Positions 19,145-27,687 of a stretch of DNA of 64,000 bases are shown in pieces. Location: assembly GCF_028200735.1 (NCBI RefSeq), contig NZ_JAQKPV010000003.1, positions 1 to 64,000 of the forward strand. The letters run 5' to 3'. A program made the translations under genes and the position numbers. Under the pieces are notes generated by a model. That model was given only the letters and a program-made list of their open reading frames with translations. It was not told the DNA's origin and searched no databases. Position 1 is the stretch's first letter, and every line of letters begins with the position of its first letter. This stretch comes from Streptomyces sp. ACA25 (GTDB lineage Bacteria > Actinomycetota > Actinomycetes > Streptomycetales > Streptomycetaceae).

Positions 19145-20588
19145 AGGCGCAGGTGATCTGATCGCCGGTGGCGGCGGCGTAACCGCCGCCCTCCCATTCC
19201 TCGGCACGCATCGGGCGGGCGGCGTCGCGGACCCGCTGGACCTGCCCGAAGTCCTGGCCCACCGAGAGCAGCAGCTCCGGCCCGTGGCCCTCCGCTTCCC
19301 GCAGCTGCGCGCCGGGGACCGCCGTGCGCAGCGCGGCGGCCGAGGCCTTGCGGTCCGGGCCGTGGGTGATGGTGCTGCGGCTCTGGGCCGTGTCGTCGGC
19401 ATCGCGCGGGGCACCGGTGGTGGCGAACCCGGACGCCCGCAGCGCGGCGTCGACCTCGGCGCCGAGCCCTTCCCGGCCGGCGGCGTTCTCCACCTGGACC
19501 CGGATCTCCTCCGGCGGGACGTCCACCGGTACCGCCCGGTGCTGCGGCTCGCCCTGCGGGCCGTCCGTCCCCGCTTCCGCGCCGTCGGCCGGCGGTACCG
19601 GCCGGGGGACCAGCGGCCGGTCCTCGCGGAGGGCGGTGAACAGCCGGCCGGCAGCCGCTTCGTCCCAGGTGACGGCGGAGCCACCGTCGGGCAGGGGCCG
19701 GCCGATGGTGTCGATCGGCACCGAGGTGAACTCCACGGAAGAGGGGGAGATGCCGTTCAGTGCTCCGGCGAGCTCGATGAGTTCCGCGGTGCCGAAGCCG
19801 GGGTCGGCGCGGACGGAGTCGAGCAGGGCCTCGGCGGTCCGGTTGAGCCGGGCCGGGCTGAGGAGCACGTCGCCGCCGGTGACCTTGTCGATGAACGAGG
19901 CGAGGAACCGCTGCTGGCGCTGCATCCGGCCGAAGTCGGCCGTGCCGTCCAAGGAGCGTGCGCGGACGTACTGGAGAGCCTGACCGCCGTTCAGGGTGCT
20001 GATGCCGGGCGGCAGGTCCAGCCCGCTCCTGTCGTCCTTGAGCGGCTTCACGGTGCAGACGTCGACGCCGCCGACCTCGTCGACGCCGCGCATGAAGCTG
20101 ACGAAGTTCACCTCGAGGTAGTGGTCGATGCGTACCCCGGTCATCTCCTCGACCGTGCCGACCAGCTGCTGCGGGCCGCCCCGGGACAGCACGGTGTTCA
20201 GCTTGGCCGGGGCACCGGCGGGCTCGGTGTAGGTGTCCCGGGGCAGGCTCACGACGGCGGCCCGGTCCCGGGCCTCGGACAGGTGCACGAGCATGAGGGT
20301 GTCGGCGCAGTTGCAGGGGGAACCGCCCAGGTGGAACGCGCGCCGCTCCTCCTCGGTGATCCCGTCCCGGGTGTCGTCCCCGATGAGCAGGAGGTTCAGC
20401 CCCCGGCCGGGGTCCGGCCGGCTGTCGAGGCCGTCGAAGGCATCCACGCGCTGCACCCCGTCGTCGAGCGTGGTGACCACGGCGTGGCCCACGCCGCTGA
20501 CCCCCAGGACGAGGGCGGCGGTGGCAGCGGCGATCCGCAGCCCCCACCGGGGGTGACGGGAGAGCGACGGGCTGGCCGGTGGGCGCAC
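19143..20588 (-). CDS. LCP family cell-wall glycopolymer ligase (LCP-1)
   Basis: A 481-residue LytR-CpsA-Psr protein. Such enzymes move lipid-linked glycopolymers to peptidoglycan outside the membrane. A single N-terminal membrane anchor (LRIAAATAALVLGVSGVGHAV) is followed by the LCP domain with ADTLMLVHL, the catalytic-arginine segment VVSLPRDTYT, YVRARSLDGTADFGRMQRQQ, and a C-terminal LytR_C-type domain. GTG 20588 is preferred over ATG 20615 because AGAGG sits 8 nt upstream only of the former. It stands alone on its strand, convergent to fbiB. Confidence 0.92.
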   Translation of the reverse strand: MRPPASPSLSRHPRWGLRIAAATAALVLGVSGVGHAVVTTLDDGVQRVDAFDGLDSRPDPGRGLNLLLIGDDTRDGITEEERRAFHLGGSPCNCADTLMLVHLSEARDRAAVVSLPRDTYTEPAGAPAKLNTVLSRGGPQQLVGTVEEMTGVRIDHYLEVNFVSFMRGVDEVGGVDVCTVKPLKDDRSGLDLPPGISTLNGGQALQYVRARSLDGTADFGRMQRQQRFLASFIDKVTGGDVLLSPARLNRTAEALLDSVRADPGFGTAELIELAGALNGISPSSVEFTSVPIDTIGRPLPDGGSAVTWDEAAAGRLFTALREDRPLVPRPVPPADGAEAGTDGPQGEPQHRAVPVDVPPEEIRVQVENAAGREGLGAEVDAALRASGFATTGAPRDADDTAQSRSTITHGPDRKASAAALRTAVPGAQLREAEGHGPELLLSVGQDFGQVQRVRDAARPMRAEEWEGGGYAAATGDQITCA

Positions 20589-20734
20589 GGCGACACCTCT
20601 GCTGCATGGAGACAATCGGACAACGGGGTTTCACGCTAGGCATACCGGAACGTGCCGGTGCCACGACCCGCCGTGGCCCCTTCGGGACCACCCGCGCGCG
20701 CGGGGCCCTCCCCCGTTCGCGGTACCGTGAGGCG

Positions 20735-21748
20735 GTGAGCAGCGACCCCACTCCCGCCGTGTCCGTGATCATGCCGGTGCTCAACGAGGAGCGGCACCTG
20801 CGTGAGGCGGTGCGCCACATCCTCCAGCAGGACCACCCCGGTGAGCTGGAGGTGGTGATCGCCCTGGGCCCGTCCGAGGACCGCACGGACGAGATTGCCG
20901 CCGAACTGGTCTCCGAGGACCCGCGGGTACGCACCGTGCCGAACCCGACGGGCCGTACCCCCGCCGGGCTCAACGCCGCGATCCGTGCCTCCCGGCACCC
21001 GGTGGTGGTGCGGGTGGACGGCCACGGGATGCTCTCTCCCGGCTACATCCGCACCGCGGTGCGGCTGTTGGCGGAGACCGGTGCTGCCAACGTCGGCGGC
21101 ATCATGCACGCCGAGGGGGAGAACGCCTGGGAGCAGGCGGTGGCCGCCGCCATGACGTCCCGGATCGGGGTGGGCAACGCGGCGTTCCACACCGGCGGCG
21201 AGGCCGGTGCCGCGGACACCGTCTACCTGGGAGTCTTCCGGCGTGAGGTCCTGGAGCAGCAGGGCGGTTACAACGAGGAGTTCATCCGGGCGCAGGACTG
21301 GGAGCTGAACTTCCGCATCCGGCAGGCCGGCGGGCTGATCTGGTTCTCGCCCGAGCTGCTGGTGTCCTACCGGCCGCGGCCGAGCGTCCGGGCCCTGGCC
21401 AAGCAGTACCGCAACTACGGCCGTTGGCGGCATGTGGTGGCGCGCTACCACTCCGGGTCGATCAACCCGCGCTATCTGGCGCCGCCCGCCGCGCTGCTCG
21501 CCATCGCGGCGGGGACCGTGGTGGGTGCGTTGCTCACGCCGTGGGGCTTCGTGGTCCCGGCCGGTTATCTGGCGGCGATCACCTCGGGGTCCGTCCCCGC
21601 GGGCCGAGGCCTGCCGCTCTCCGCGCGGCTGCGCATCCCGGTGGCGCTGGCCACCATGCACATGGCCTGGGGCTGGGGCTTTCTGACCAGCCCGCGGAAG
21701 CTCGCGGAGCAGGTCCGGGCCAGCCGCCGGGAGGCGGTCCCCTCCTGA
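20735..21748 (+). CDS. glycosyltransferase family 2 protein
   Basis: A 337-residue GT2 enzyme. The GT-A fold opens VSVIMPVLNEERHLREAV, with SEDRTDEIAAEL, the metal site VVVRVDGHGML, the acceptor loop RAQDWELNFRIRQAGG and two C-terminal hydrophobic segments (about residues 250-305). It resembles ExoA-type succinoglycan glycosyltransferases, so the product is probably a lipid-linked sugar on the inner membrane face. GTG 20735 is supported by TACCGT six nt upstream, a leaderless arrangement. Its surroundings of LCP genes suggest it supplies their substrate. Confidence 0.9.
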   Translation: MSSDPTPAVSVIMPVLNEERHLREAVRHILQQDHPGELEVVIALGPSEDRTDEIAAELVSEDPRVRTVPNPTGRTPAGLNAAIRASRHPVVVRVDGHGMLSPGYIRTAVRLLAETGAANVGGIMHAEGENAWEQAVAAAMTSRIGVGNAAFHTGGEAGAADTVYLGVFRREVLEQQGGYNEEFIRAQDWELNFRIRQAGGLIWFSPELLVSYRPRPSVRALAKQYRNYGRWRHVVARYHSGSINPRYLAPPAALLAIAAGTVVGALLTPWGFVVPAGYLAAITSGSVPAGRGLPLSARLRIPVALATMHMAWGWGFLTSPRKLAEQVRASRREAVPS

Positions 21749-21804
21749 GCGGCTGAGCGGCTGCGGCTTCCGGGGCCGCCGCCGGAGCGGTCACCACCGG
21801 AGAT

Positions 21805-23574
21805 TCACCAGGTGTAGCGCGGGTTCACCGACATGCAGGCCGCGCGGTCCTTGCCGGTGACTGCCTCGGTGCTGTCCAGGATGGCATCCTCCGCGGCGTC
21901 GTCGTCCCCGCCTGGGGGCGCCGGGTAGCGGGTGCCCTCCCGCCAGTCGTCACCGATCACCAGCAGCAGCTGGGAAACCTCCGGGGTGACCCGCAGGGCC
22001 GTTTCGGGGAGGCTGAGTTCCCCGGCCAGCAGTTGTGCGTCGGCTCGGTGTTCCTCATCGGGCATGCTCAGCGTGGTGTCCGCCTGCGAGCCGGAAACGC
22101 CGTCGGTGTCCGACCCGGTCCAGCCGAGGTCCTGCAGGGCCTCGCTGATGTCGGCCGCCCGGTCGGTGACCGGGGGCCCGGCCGAGGCGCCGGTGCCGTT
22201 GCGGACCAGCACGGGTATCTGCTCCCGGGGGGAGGCCCCGGCCTCGACGGCCGCGGCTTCTTCCGCCTCCTCGGCCTCCGCCTGCGCGGCGGCGTCGTCC
22301 AGCGGCACGTCGTTGCGGATCGCGGAGAATATTCGCTCCGCGGCTCGCTCGTCGGGCACGACGTGGGCGCGGGGATTTCTCGGGTCGGGTACCCAGGGCA
22401 TGGTGACCATGGTGATGCTCTCGCTCGGCACCTGCCGGATCTCCTCGCCGAGGTCGAAAAGCTTGTTGACGGTGCCCAGCCCGGGGTCCACGGTGAGCGC
22501 CTTGGTCGCGGCCTCGGCCAGCCTGGTCAGCTGTGCCGGGTCGCTGAGACCACTGCCGTCCTGCAACTGCCGGAACATGGAGGTGAAGTAGAGCTGATGA
22601 GCCTTGGCACGTCCCACGTCGCTGCCGTCGCCGAATCCGTAGCGGGTGCGCAGCCAGGCCAGCGCGTCGGTGCCCTGGACGGTGGTGGTGCCCGCGGGCA
22701 GCCTCAGCCCCGAGCGGTGGTCGTCGATGTTCTCGTCCACGCAGACGGGAACGCCCCCGACCGCGTCCGCCATGCTCACCACGCCGGCGAAGTCGACCAG
22801 CATGAAGTGGTCCACCGGAATACCGGTCAGCCGCTCCCACACCGCGACGGTGCAGCCCGGTCCGCCGTTCTGCAGCGAGCGGTTGATGGTCGCGCTCTCG
22901 GTCTCGGGATACACCGAGCCGTCGCTGGGATCGGTGCACTGCGGGGTACTGACGCGGGTGTCCCGCGGGATGCTGACCGCGGTGATGTGACTGCGGTCGG
23001 CGGCCACGTGCAGCAGCATCTGCGAGTCGGCCAACGGCTTGCGGCCGGCATCCGCCCGGGACCCGCCGAGCCGCAGGTTCTCCTCGGAGTCACGGGCGTC
23101 GGATCCGAGGAGGAGGATGTTCAGCGGCGTCTGCCCCGCGGCGTTGGGCAAGGGTTTGTCGAGCGGGCGGTCGCTGAGGTTGAGATCCGCCTTGGTGAGG
23201 TTGTTGTTGAGGTGCCGCACGTACAGAGCCCCGGCCGCACCCGCGACCAGGATCGTCAGGGACAGGACGCCGGCGGTGATCCGCAGCGCACGTACCCAGC
23301 CCGGCCGCTTCGTCTTCCCTTCCTCCGGCTCCTCCGGCTCCTCCGTCCCCGGCGGCTCCGCCTCTTCCGGCTCTCCCCCGGTCCCGGGCGGCTCCCCCGG
23401 GCCGTCACCGCCCGGACCGGACCCGTCGCGCATGTCGGCGCCCTCGGACCCGCCGAGGTCGTGGGGCCCGGAAGCGGCTGACGGTGCTTCGTCGCGCAGG
23501 CTGTCGTCCCGGCCACGATCCTCAGCGGTGACCGAGCCGCCCGCGTCCTCGTCACGTATGCCGTTCCGGCGCAC
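21805..23574 (-). CDS. LCP family cell-wall glycopolymer ligase (LCP-2)
   Basis: A 589-residue protein. A long disordered, acidic and Gly/Pro-rich cytoplasmic tail (about 100 residues) precedes the membrane anchor ITAGVLSLTILVAGAAGALYV. The LCP domain has LLHVAADRSHITAVSIPRDTRV, but the usual GRxxRQQ segment reads DVGRAKAHQLYF. A LytR_C-like domain follows. GTG 23574 is chosen because AGGGAG lies 5 nt upstream; GTG 23580 is the alternative. It is 52 bp downstream of LCP-3. Confidence 0.9.
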   Translation of the reverse strand: MRRNGIRDEDAGGSVTAEDRGRDDSLRDEAPSAASGPHDLGGSEGADMRDGSGPGGDGPGEPPGTGGEPEEAEPPGTEEPEEPEEGKTKRPGWVRALRITAGVLSLTILVAGAAGALYVRHLNNNLTKADLNLSDRPLDKPLPNAAGQTPLNILLLGSDARDSEENLRLGGSRADAGRKPLADSQMLLHVAADRSHITAVSIPRDTRVSTPQCTDPSDGSVYPETESATINRSLQNGGPGCTVAVWERLTGIPVDHFMLVDFAGVVSMADAVGGVPVCVDENIDDHRSGLRLPAGTTTVQGTDALAWLRTRYGFGDGSDVGRAKAHQLYFTSMFRQLQDGSGLSDPAQLTRLAEAATKALTVDPGLGTVNKLFDLGEEIRQVPSESITMVTMPWVPDPRNPRAHVVPDERAAERIFSAIRNDVPLDDAAAQAEAEEAEEAAAVEAGASPREQIPVLVRNGTGASAGPPVTDRAADISEALQDLGWTGSDTDGVSGSQADTTLSMPDEEHRADAQLLAGELSLPETALRVTPEVSQLLLVIGDDWREGTRYPAPPGGDDDAAEDAILDSTEAVTGKDRAACMSVNPRYTW

Positions 23575-23626
23575 GCGCACTCCCTGTTCGTCGCTTTCAG
23601 TGGTGACCGCCCGCGCCGGACGGGTG

Positions 23627-25417
23627 TCAGGAGGCGCAGACGTCCTCGTCGTCCGCCGTCACGGCCTGGAGATCCTGCGGCTTCTCCGCCGGGATCTCGA
23701 TGGGTTTGCCCGCGGCCCGGAAGTCGTCGCCGAGAACAAGCTTCATCGGAGTTTCCCCGGCATCGAATGCCTGCTCCTGGAGCGCGTTGTCCGGCAGGCC
23801 CATCAGCTTCTTCAGCGTAGCCGCCTGTCCGGACTGGTCAGCACCGAACTCCAGCACGGTAGTTGCCTGACTTTCCGCCGCGTTGCCGGCGTTGCTGGCC
23901 AGGTGCATGCCATGGCTGGTCTGAAGCCAGGTGAGGGTTTCCTGAGCCGCACCGATCTTGGTGCCGCCGTTGTACACATCGACCCGCACCTCGGCTGCGG
24001 GGGCGGGTTCCGGCTTCTTGCCGCCGTTCTTCCCGTCGTCGGTGTCGGCAGCCTGCTCGGCCCCCGGCCCGGTGAGCGACTTGCCCTCCTGGAGCATCCG
24101 GAACAACGGCAGAGCGTTGGCCTCGTCCAGCACGACGGTGGCCCTGACCGTCTCGTCCGGGTTGTCCAGCACGGGCAGCATCACGAAGCTGATGTCCGGG
24201 ACGGGGACCTGGGACAGGTCCCGGGCGAGATCGCTCAGCTTGCGGATGTCCCCTATCCCGGTGTCCACCGTCAGCGCGTTGGTGGCGGCCTCGGCCAGAT
24301 CCCACAGCTTCGTCGGACTGGTGAGCGTGTCCCCGGACTTCAGCGAGCGGGCCATCGAGCCGAGGAACTGCTGCTGCAGCTCGATGCGGCTGAGGTCGCT
24401 GCCGTGCCCGACGGAGTCCCGGGTCCGGACGAACGCGAGTGCCTGCTCCCCCTCGATGACGTGCCGGCCCGCCGCCAGCTGCAGGTGGGACTTCCGGTCG
24501 TCGATGTCCTTGGCCACACAGACCTCCACACCGCCGACAGCGGTGGACAGGTCCTTGACCGCGTTGAAGTCGGCCAGCATGAAGTGGTTGATCTCCAGCC
24601 CGGTGAGCTGCTCCACCGTGCTCCATGTGCAGCCCGGGTCGCGTCCGTTGACTCCGTAGCTCTCGTTGAACCGTACGCCGGTGGCGCCGGGGACGGTCAG
24701 AACCGAGCCGTCCTTCTGCTGCGTCTCGCAGTCCGGGATGTCCACGATCAGGTCGCGCGGGATGCTCAGCGCGGTGGCGTGGCTGCGGTCCGCGGAGAAG
24801 TGCAGGAGCACCGTGGTGTCGGCGTGCCCCGCGCTCTCCGCGTCCCCGTAACCCTCGTTGCCCGCGCCCAGCCGCTGATCGGTACCGATGAAGAGGAGGT
24901 TGACCGGCGCACCGCTGGTGGCGGGGTTGTCGTAAGGGACGGCCACCTTGTCGAGGTTGCCGTTCAGCCGGTCCAGGGCGTACCAGGCCGTGGCGCCGAT
25001 GAGCAGCAGGACGAGCGCGAAGCTGCCGCCGGTCCACAGCAGCACCTTCCTCCGGCGCGCGGCCCGTTCCTTCTGCTTGCGGCGGCTGCCCGCCCTGCGG
25101 TCGCGCTGCCCGGGGACCTCCCGGTGCCCGGCCCTTGTACCGGAACCGCGGCGGGCGGCCCGGCCGGGGCCTGCCGCGGGATCCAGGGGGCGAGCCTCCG
25201 CGGGGGCTCGGCGGGCGGGGCCGCTCTGCACGCGGCCGGGACGCGGCGGTACGGTACGGGTGGCAGAACCCGCAGCGGAATCAGGTTTCGGGTATCCGCC
25301 GGCAGGGGCATGCTGCACACCGGGAACCCGCAGTTCATAACTGCCGGTCCCCGGGTTGTAAACCCATTGATCCGCGGGATCGACCTCTCCCGCGTTCCCT
25401 CGCCCCTGCGCGTCCAC
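23627..25417 (-). CDS. LCP family cell-wall glycopolymer ligase (LCP-3)
   Basis: A 596-residue protein. The cytoplasmic tail starts VDAQGRGNAGEVDPADQWVY, has a basic cluster (SRRKQKERAARRRK) before the anchor VLLWTGGSFALVLLLIGATAW, then the LCP domain with ADTTVLLHFSADRS and ALSIPRDLIVDIPDC. The third motif is DLSRIELQQQF, so the arginine of RQQ is lost. A C-terminal LytR_C domain follows. GTG 25417 fits the family start and has GGAGGG about 11 nt upstream. It probably heads an operon with LCP-2. Confidence 0.9.
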   Translation of the reverse strand: MDAQGRGNAGEVDPADQWVYNPGTGSYELRVPGVQHAPAGGYPKPDSAAGSATRTVPPRPGRVQSGPARRAPAEARPLDPAAGPGRAARRGSGTRAGHREVPGQRDRRAGSRRKQKERAARRRKVLLWTGGSFALVLLLIGATAWYALDRLNGNLDKVAVPYDNPATSGAPVNLLFIGTDQRLGAGNEGYGDAESAGHADTTVLLHFSADRSHATALSIPRDLIVDIPDCETQQKDGSVLTVPGATGVRFNESYGVNGRDPGCTWSTVEQLTGLEINHFMLADFNAVKDLSTAVGGVEVCVAKDIDDRKSHLQLAAGRHVIEGEQALAFVRTRDSVGHGSDLSRIELQQQFLGSMARSLKSGDTLTSPTKLWDLAEAATNALTVDTGIGDIRKLSDLARDLSQVPVPDISFVMLPVLDNPDETVRATVVLDEANALPLFRMLQEGKSLTGPGAEQAADTDDGKNGGKKPEPAPAAEVRVDVYNGGTKIGAAQETLTWLQTSHGMHLASNAGNAAESQATTVLEFGADQSGQAATLKKLMGLPDNALQEQAFDAGETPMKLVLGDDFRAAGKPIEIPAEKPQDLQAVTADDEDVCAS

Positions 25418-25572
25418 GTGACCGTGCGCCCTCCGTGTGCTTACGAGGATCGGACGGCACACATTAGCCCGGCGGTTCCGTCAAAGGCGATGGCGGTGGC
25501 GTAAAACACCGGTTACCGGCACCCCCGTAGCGATGATAGCTCCGGCTTCCTCCCGGTTTGCTCGCGAGAGGA

Positions 25573-26757
25573 TCAGCCGCGGGTGTCGCCGACGACGTCC
25601 GTACCCCGGAGCGGGGACACCCGGTGCGCGGAGGACGACCGGAAGGCGGGTCCGGACGGGCCGTCATCCCTCCTGCCGCCGCCGTCCCCGGCGGCGGTCT
25701 CCGCCGGGGGCAGGGTGACGGGCAGGTCCCGTCGCAGTTGCTCGAACAGCTCGTCGGCCTGCGGCTGGGCCAGGACATCGCGCTGGGCATCGGGGGCATG
25801 GGCCTCCCGGGGGACGGTCAGGAAGAGCGTCCGGCCTTCCGGGACGGTGCGCACCTCCCGGATCAGGTCGTACAGCCGGGTGAGCGAGCCGAGGCCGGCG
25901 TCGACGGTGATCGACGAAGTCGCGGTGTCCAGCACCGGGTACAGCCGGGTCGGATTGAGCAGCACACCGGTACTGTGCAGCTTCCTCGTCAACGCGCTGA
26001 GGAACTCCTGCTGCCGCGCGATGCGCCCGGTGTCGCTGCCGTCCCCCATCTCCTTGCGGGCCCGCACATACGCCAGGGCGTCGGCGCCGTTGAGGTTGTG
26101 GGTGCCCGCCGGCAGGTCGAGCCGGGCGGCACGGTCCCGCACGGGGGCCGGGAAGCGCATCTCCACTCCCCCGACGGCATCGACGAGGTCCTCGAAACCC
26201 GCGAAGTCGATGATCAGATGGTGGTCGATGCGGATCGCGGTGAGCCGCTCCAGTGTGCGAATGGTGCAGCCGGCACCACCGAACCCGTAGGCCCAGTTGA
26301 GCTGGGCGTTCTGCGCCTCGGACACCCTGCCGTCGGTGCCGGTGCAGCGCGGGATGTCCACCAGCAGGTCCCGGGGGAAGCTCACCGCCGCCGCGCTGCG
26401 GCGGTCACCGGCCAGGTGCAGAAGGATCACGGTGTCGGAGTGCGCGGGGCCGTCGGCGTTCGCGTCGGACCCGATGATCAGGACGTTCCTCGCCCGGCCG
26501 GGCCCGGGCGGCGGGCGCTCCGCCTCGTACCGTTCCAGCTCCTCGACGGCGCTCAGGTCCGTGGAGATGTTCCCGTCGAGCTTGCGGTAGAGACCCCAGC
26601 CCGCCGCTCCGGTGACCAGAAGCAGCCCCGTGAGCCCGAGGGCCACCAGGCGCAGCCGGCGCCGCCTCCCCGCTTCCGCTTCTGGTTCGGCGCGCGCGCC
26701 GAACCAGAAGCGGAAGCGGCCCGGAGCGGACGGGTCCGGAGGATCTGCCGATGTCAT
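25573..26757 (-). CDS. LCP family cell-wall glycopolymer ligase (LCP-4)
   Basis: A 394-residue protein with a short cytoplasmic tail, the anchor LVALGLTGLLLVTGAAGWGL and a canonical LCP domain: HSDTVILLHLAGD, AVSFPRDLLVDIPRC and DTGRIARQQEF. There is no LytR_C domain. Residues ~14-30 of the tail (RFRFWFGARAEPEAEAG) are encoded by a 50-bp perfect DNA palindrome, so the opposite strand encodes the same peptide. It is followed by LCP-3 on the same strand after 155 bp. Confidence 0.92.
   Translation of the reverse strand: MTSADPPDPSAPGRFRFWFGARAEPEAEAGRRRRLRLVALGLTGLLLVTGAAGWGLYRKLDGNISTDLSAVEELERYEAERPPPGPGRARNVLIIGSDANADGPAHSDTVILLHLAGDRRSAAAVSFPRDLLVDIPRCTGTDGRVSEAQNAQLNWAYGFGGAGCTIRTLERLTAIRIDHHLIIDFAGFEDLVDAVGGVEMRFPAPVRDRAARLDLPAGTHNLNGADALAYVRARKEMGDGSDTGRIARQQEFLSALTRKLHSTGVLLNPTRLYPVLDTATSSITVDAGLGSLTRLYDLIREVRTVPEGRTLFLTVPREAHAPDAQRDVLAQPQADELFEQLRRDLPVTLPPAETAAGDGGGRRDDGPSGPAFRSSSAHRVSPLRGTDVVGDTRG
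26670..26719. repeat. 50-bp perfect palindrome within the LCP-4 coding sequence
   Basis: The arms 26670-26694 and 26695-26719 (left arm begins CCGCTTCCGCTTCTGG and ends GGCGCG) are exact reverse complements with no spacer. Symmetry stops at 26669/26720, where C faces C. It could extrude as a cruciform or form a very stable hairpin near the 5' end of the LCP-4 mRNA. Confidence 0.95.
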
Positions 26758-26796
26758 GCCACCGATCCTGCGGCCTGCGCATCGCTCCGGCCACCG

Positions 26797-27549
26797 TCAT
26801 TCGGCGGTGTGGGTGATGCGTTCACTCTCCAGGCGTGCGGTGAGCCGGGCCTCGTCCAGGCCGTCTGCGGGGCGGCTGAGCACGACGGAGGCACCGGCGG
26901 CCAACGGAGCGAACAGCCCCGCCGACAGACCTGCCCAACCGGAGTAGTCGAGGCGGGACATCAGCCGGTCACCGGGCTCCAGGCGGCGGGTCCGGGCATC
27001 GGCCCGGGCCGCCTCGACGATCCGGCCGGCGGAGTACTCCGCACCGTCGACCACGAGTGCCGGGTCGTCAGGCCCGGGTGGCGCGTAGGCCGTGAACGTA
27101 TCGTCCTGGCCAGGGACGGCCACGGCGTAGTCGGTGAAGCCTTCGGGCGGCTGGGGAAAGCGGGCACCCATCGGGCGGAGGCTCAGGGCGATTCGCTCCC
27201 CCGGGCAGGCACGCGCCCCCGTCAGCCCTCCCGGGCCGGTGACCACCAGGTCGGCGGCGGCCGGGTCACCATCGACCTCGGCCACCACCCCGGTGGAGGC
27301 ACAGGCCAGCAGCCAGACCGCGGTCTGCCAGTGGGCGGGCAGCAACAGGGCCAGCCGGTCACCGGGCTCGGCGTTCAGCTCGTCCTGGAGCAGATTGGCG
27401 GTCTTCGCCACCCAGTTGGCGAAGGTGGCGACGGAGAGTTCCACCCGCTCCCCGGTGGAATCGTCGTAGTAGGTCACCAGGGGACGTGCCCCGTCGGCGC
27501 GGAGGGCGGAACGCAGCAGGTCGGCAGGGGTGCGGTCAGTGGAGTTCAT
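26797..27549 (-). CDS. TIGR03089-type protein, truncated AMP-ligase-like
   Basis: A 250-residue protein resembling the N-terminal subdomain of acyl-CoA synthetases and adenylating enzymes: ANLLQDELNAEPGDRLALLLPAHWQTAVWLLACAS and a C-terminal LMSRLDYSGWAGLSAGLFAPLAAGASVVL. The ATP-binding and catalytic C-terminal subdomain is missing, so ligase activity is unlikely. This short form is a known actinobacterial family. The ATG at 27549 has TACCCT 7 nt upstream and no Shine-Dalgarno sequence. It diverges from the amidase gene. Confidence 0.85.
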   Translation of the reverse strand: MNSTDRTPADLLRSALRADGARPLVTYYDDSTGERVELSVATFANWVAKTANLLQDELNAEPGDRLALLLPAHWQTAVWLLACASTGVVAEVDGDPAAADLVVTGPGGLTGARACPGERIALSLRPMGARFPQPPEGFTDYAVAVPGQDDTFTAYAPPGPDDPALVVDGAEYSAGRIVEAARADARTRRLEPGDRLMSRLDYSGWAGLSAGLFAPLAAGASVVLSRPADGLDEARLTARLESERITHTAE

Positions 27550-27650
27550 CGGCGCCAGGGTACGCCGCCGGGCCCTTCCGCGCAGCGCCGCACGGCGGGT
27601 TCCGGGGGGAGACACGCCACGACGCGGCTCACGGTCCCTCAGATGCCGAA

Positions 27651-27680
27651 TGGACAGGTTCATATGCATATGTTCATGAT
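27651..27680 (+). promoter_or_regulatory. promoter of the amidase gene with palindromic spacer
   Basis: TGGACA (27651-27656) and CATGAT (27675-27680) are 18 bp apart. The second lies 7 nt before the ATG at 27688, which would make the message leaderless. The spacer contains the perfect palindrome CATATGCATATG (27661-27672), an unusually AT-rich patch here and a possible operator. Confidence 0.5.
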
Positions 27681-27687
27681 CATTGGC

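Noticed and set aside
25558..27640. Long plus-strand frame opposite LCP-4 and the TIGR03089 gene, in continuity with the amidase gene
   Set aside because: The translation upstream of the amidase signal peptide is low-complexity shadow; the amidase has its own promoter and start.
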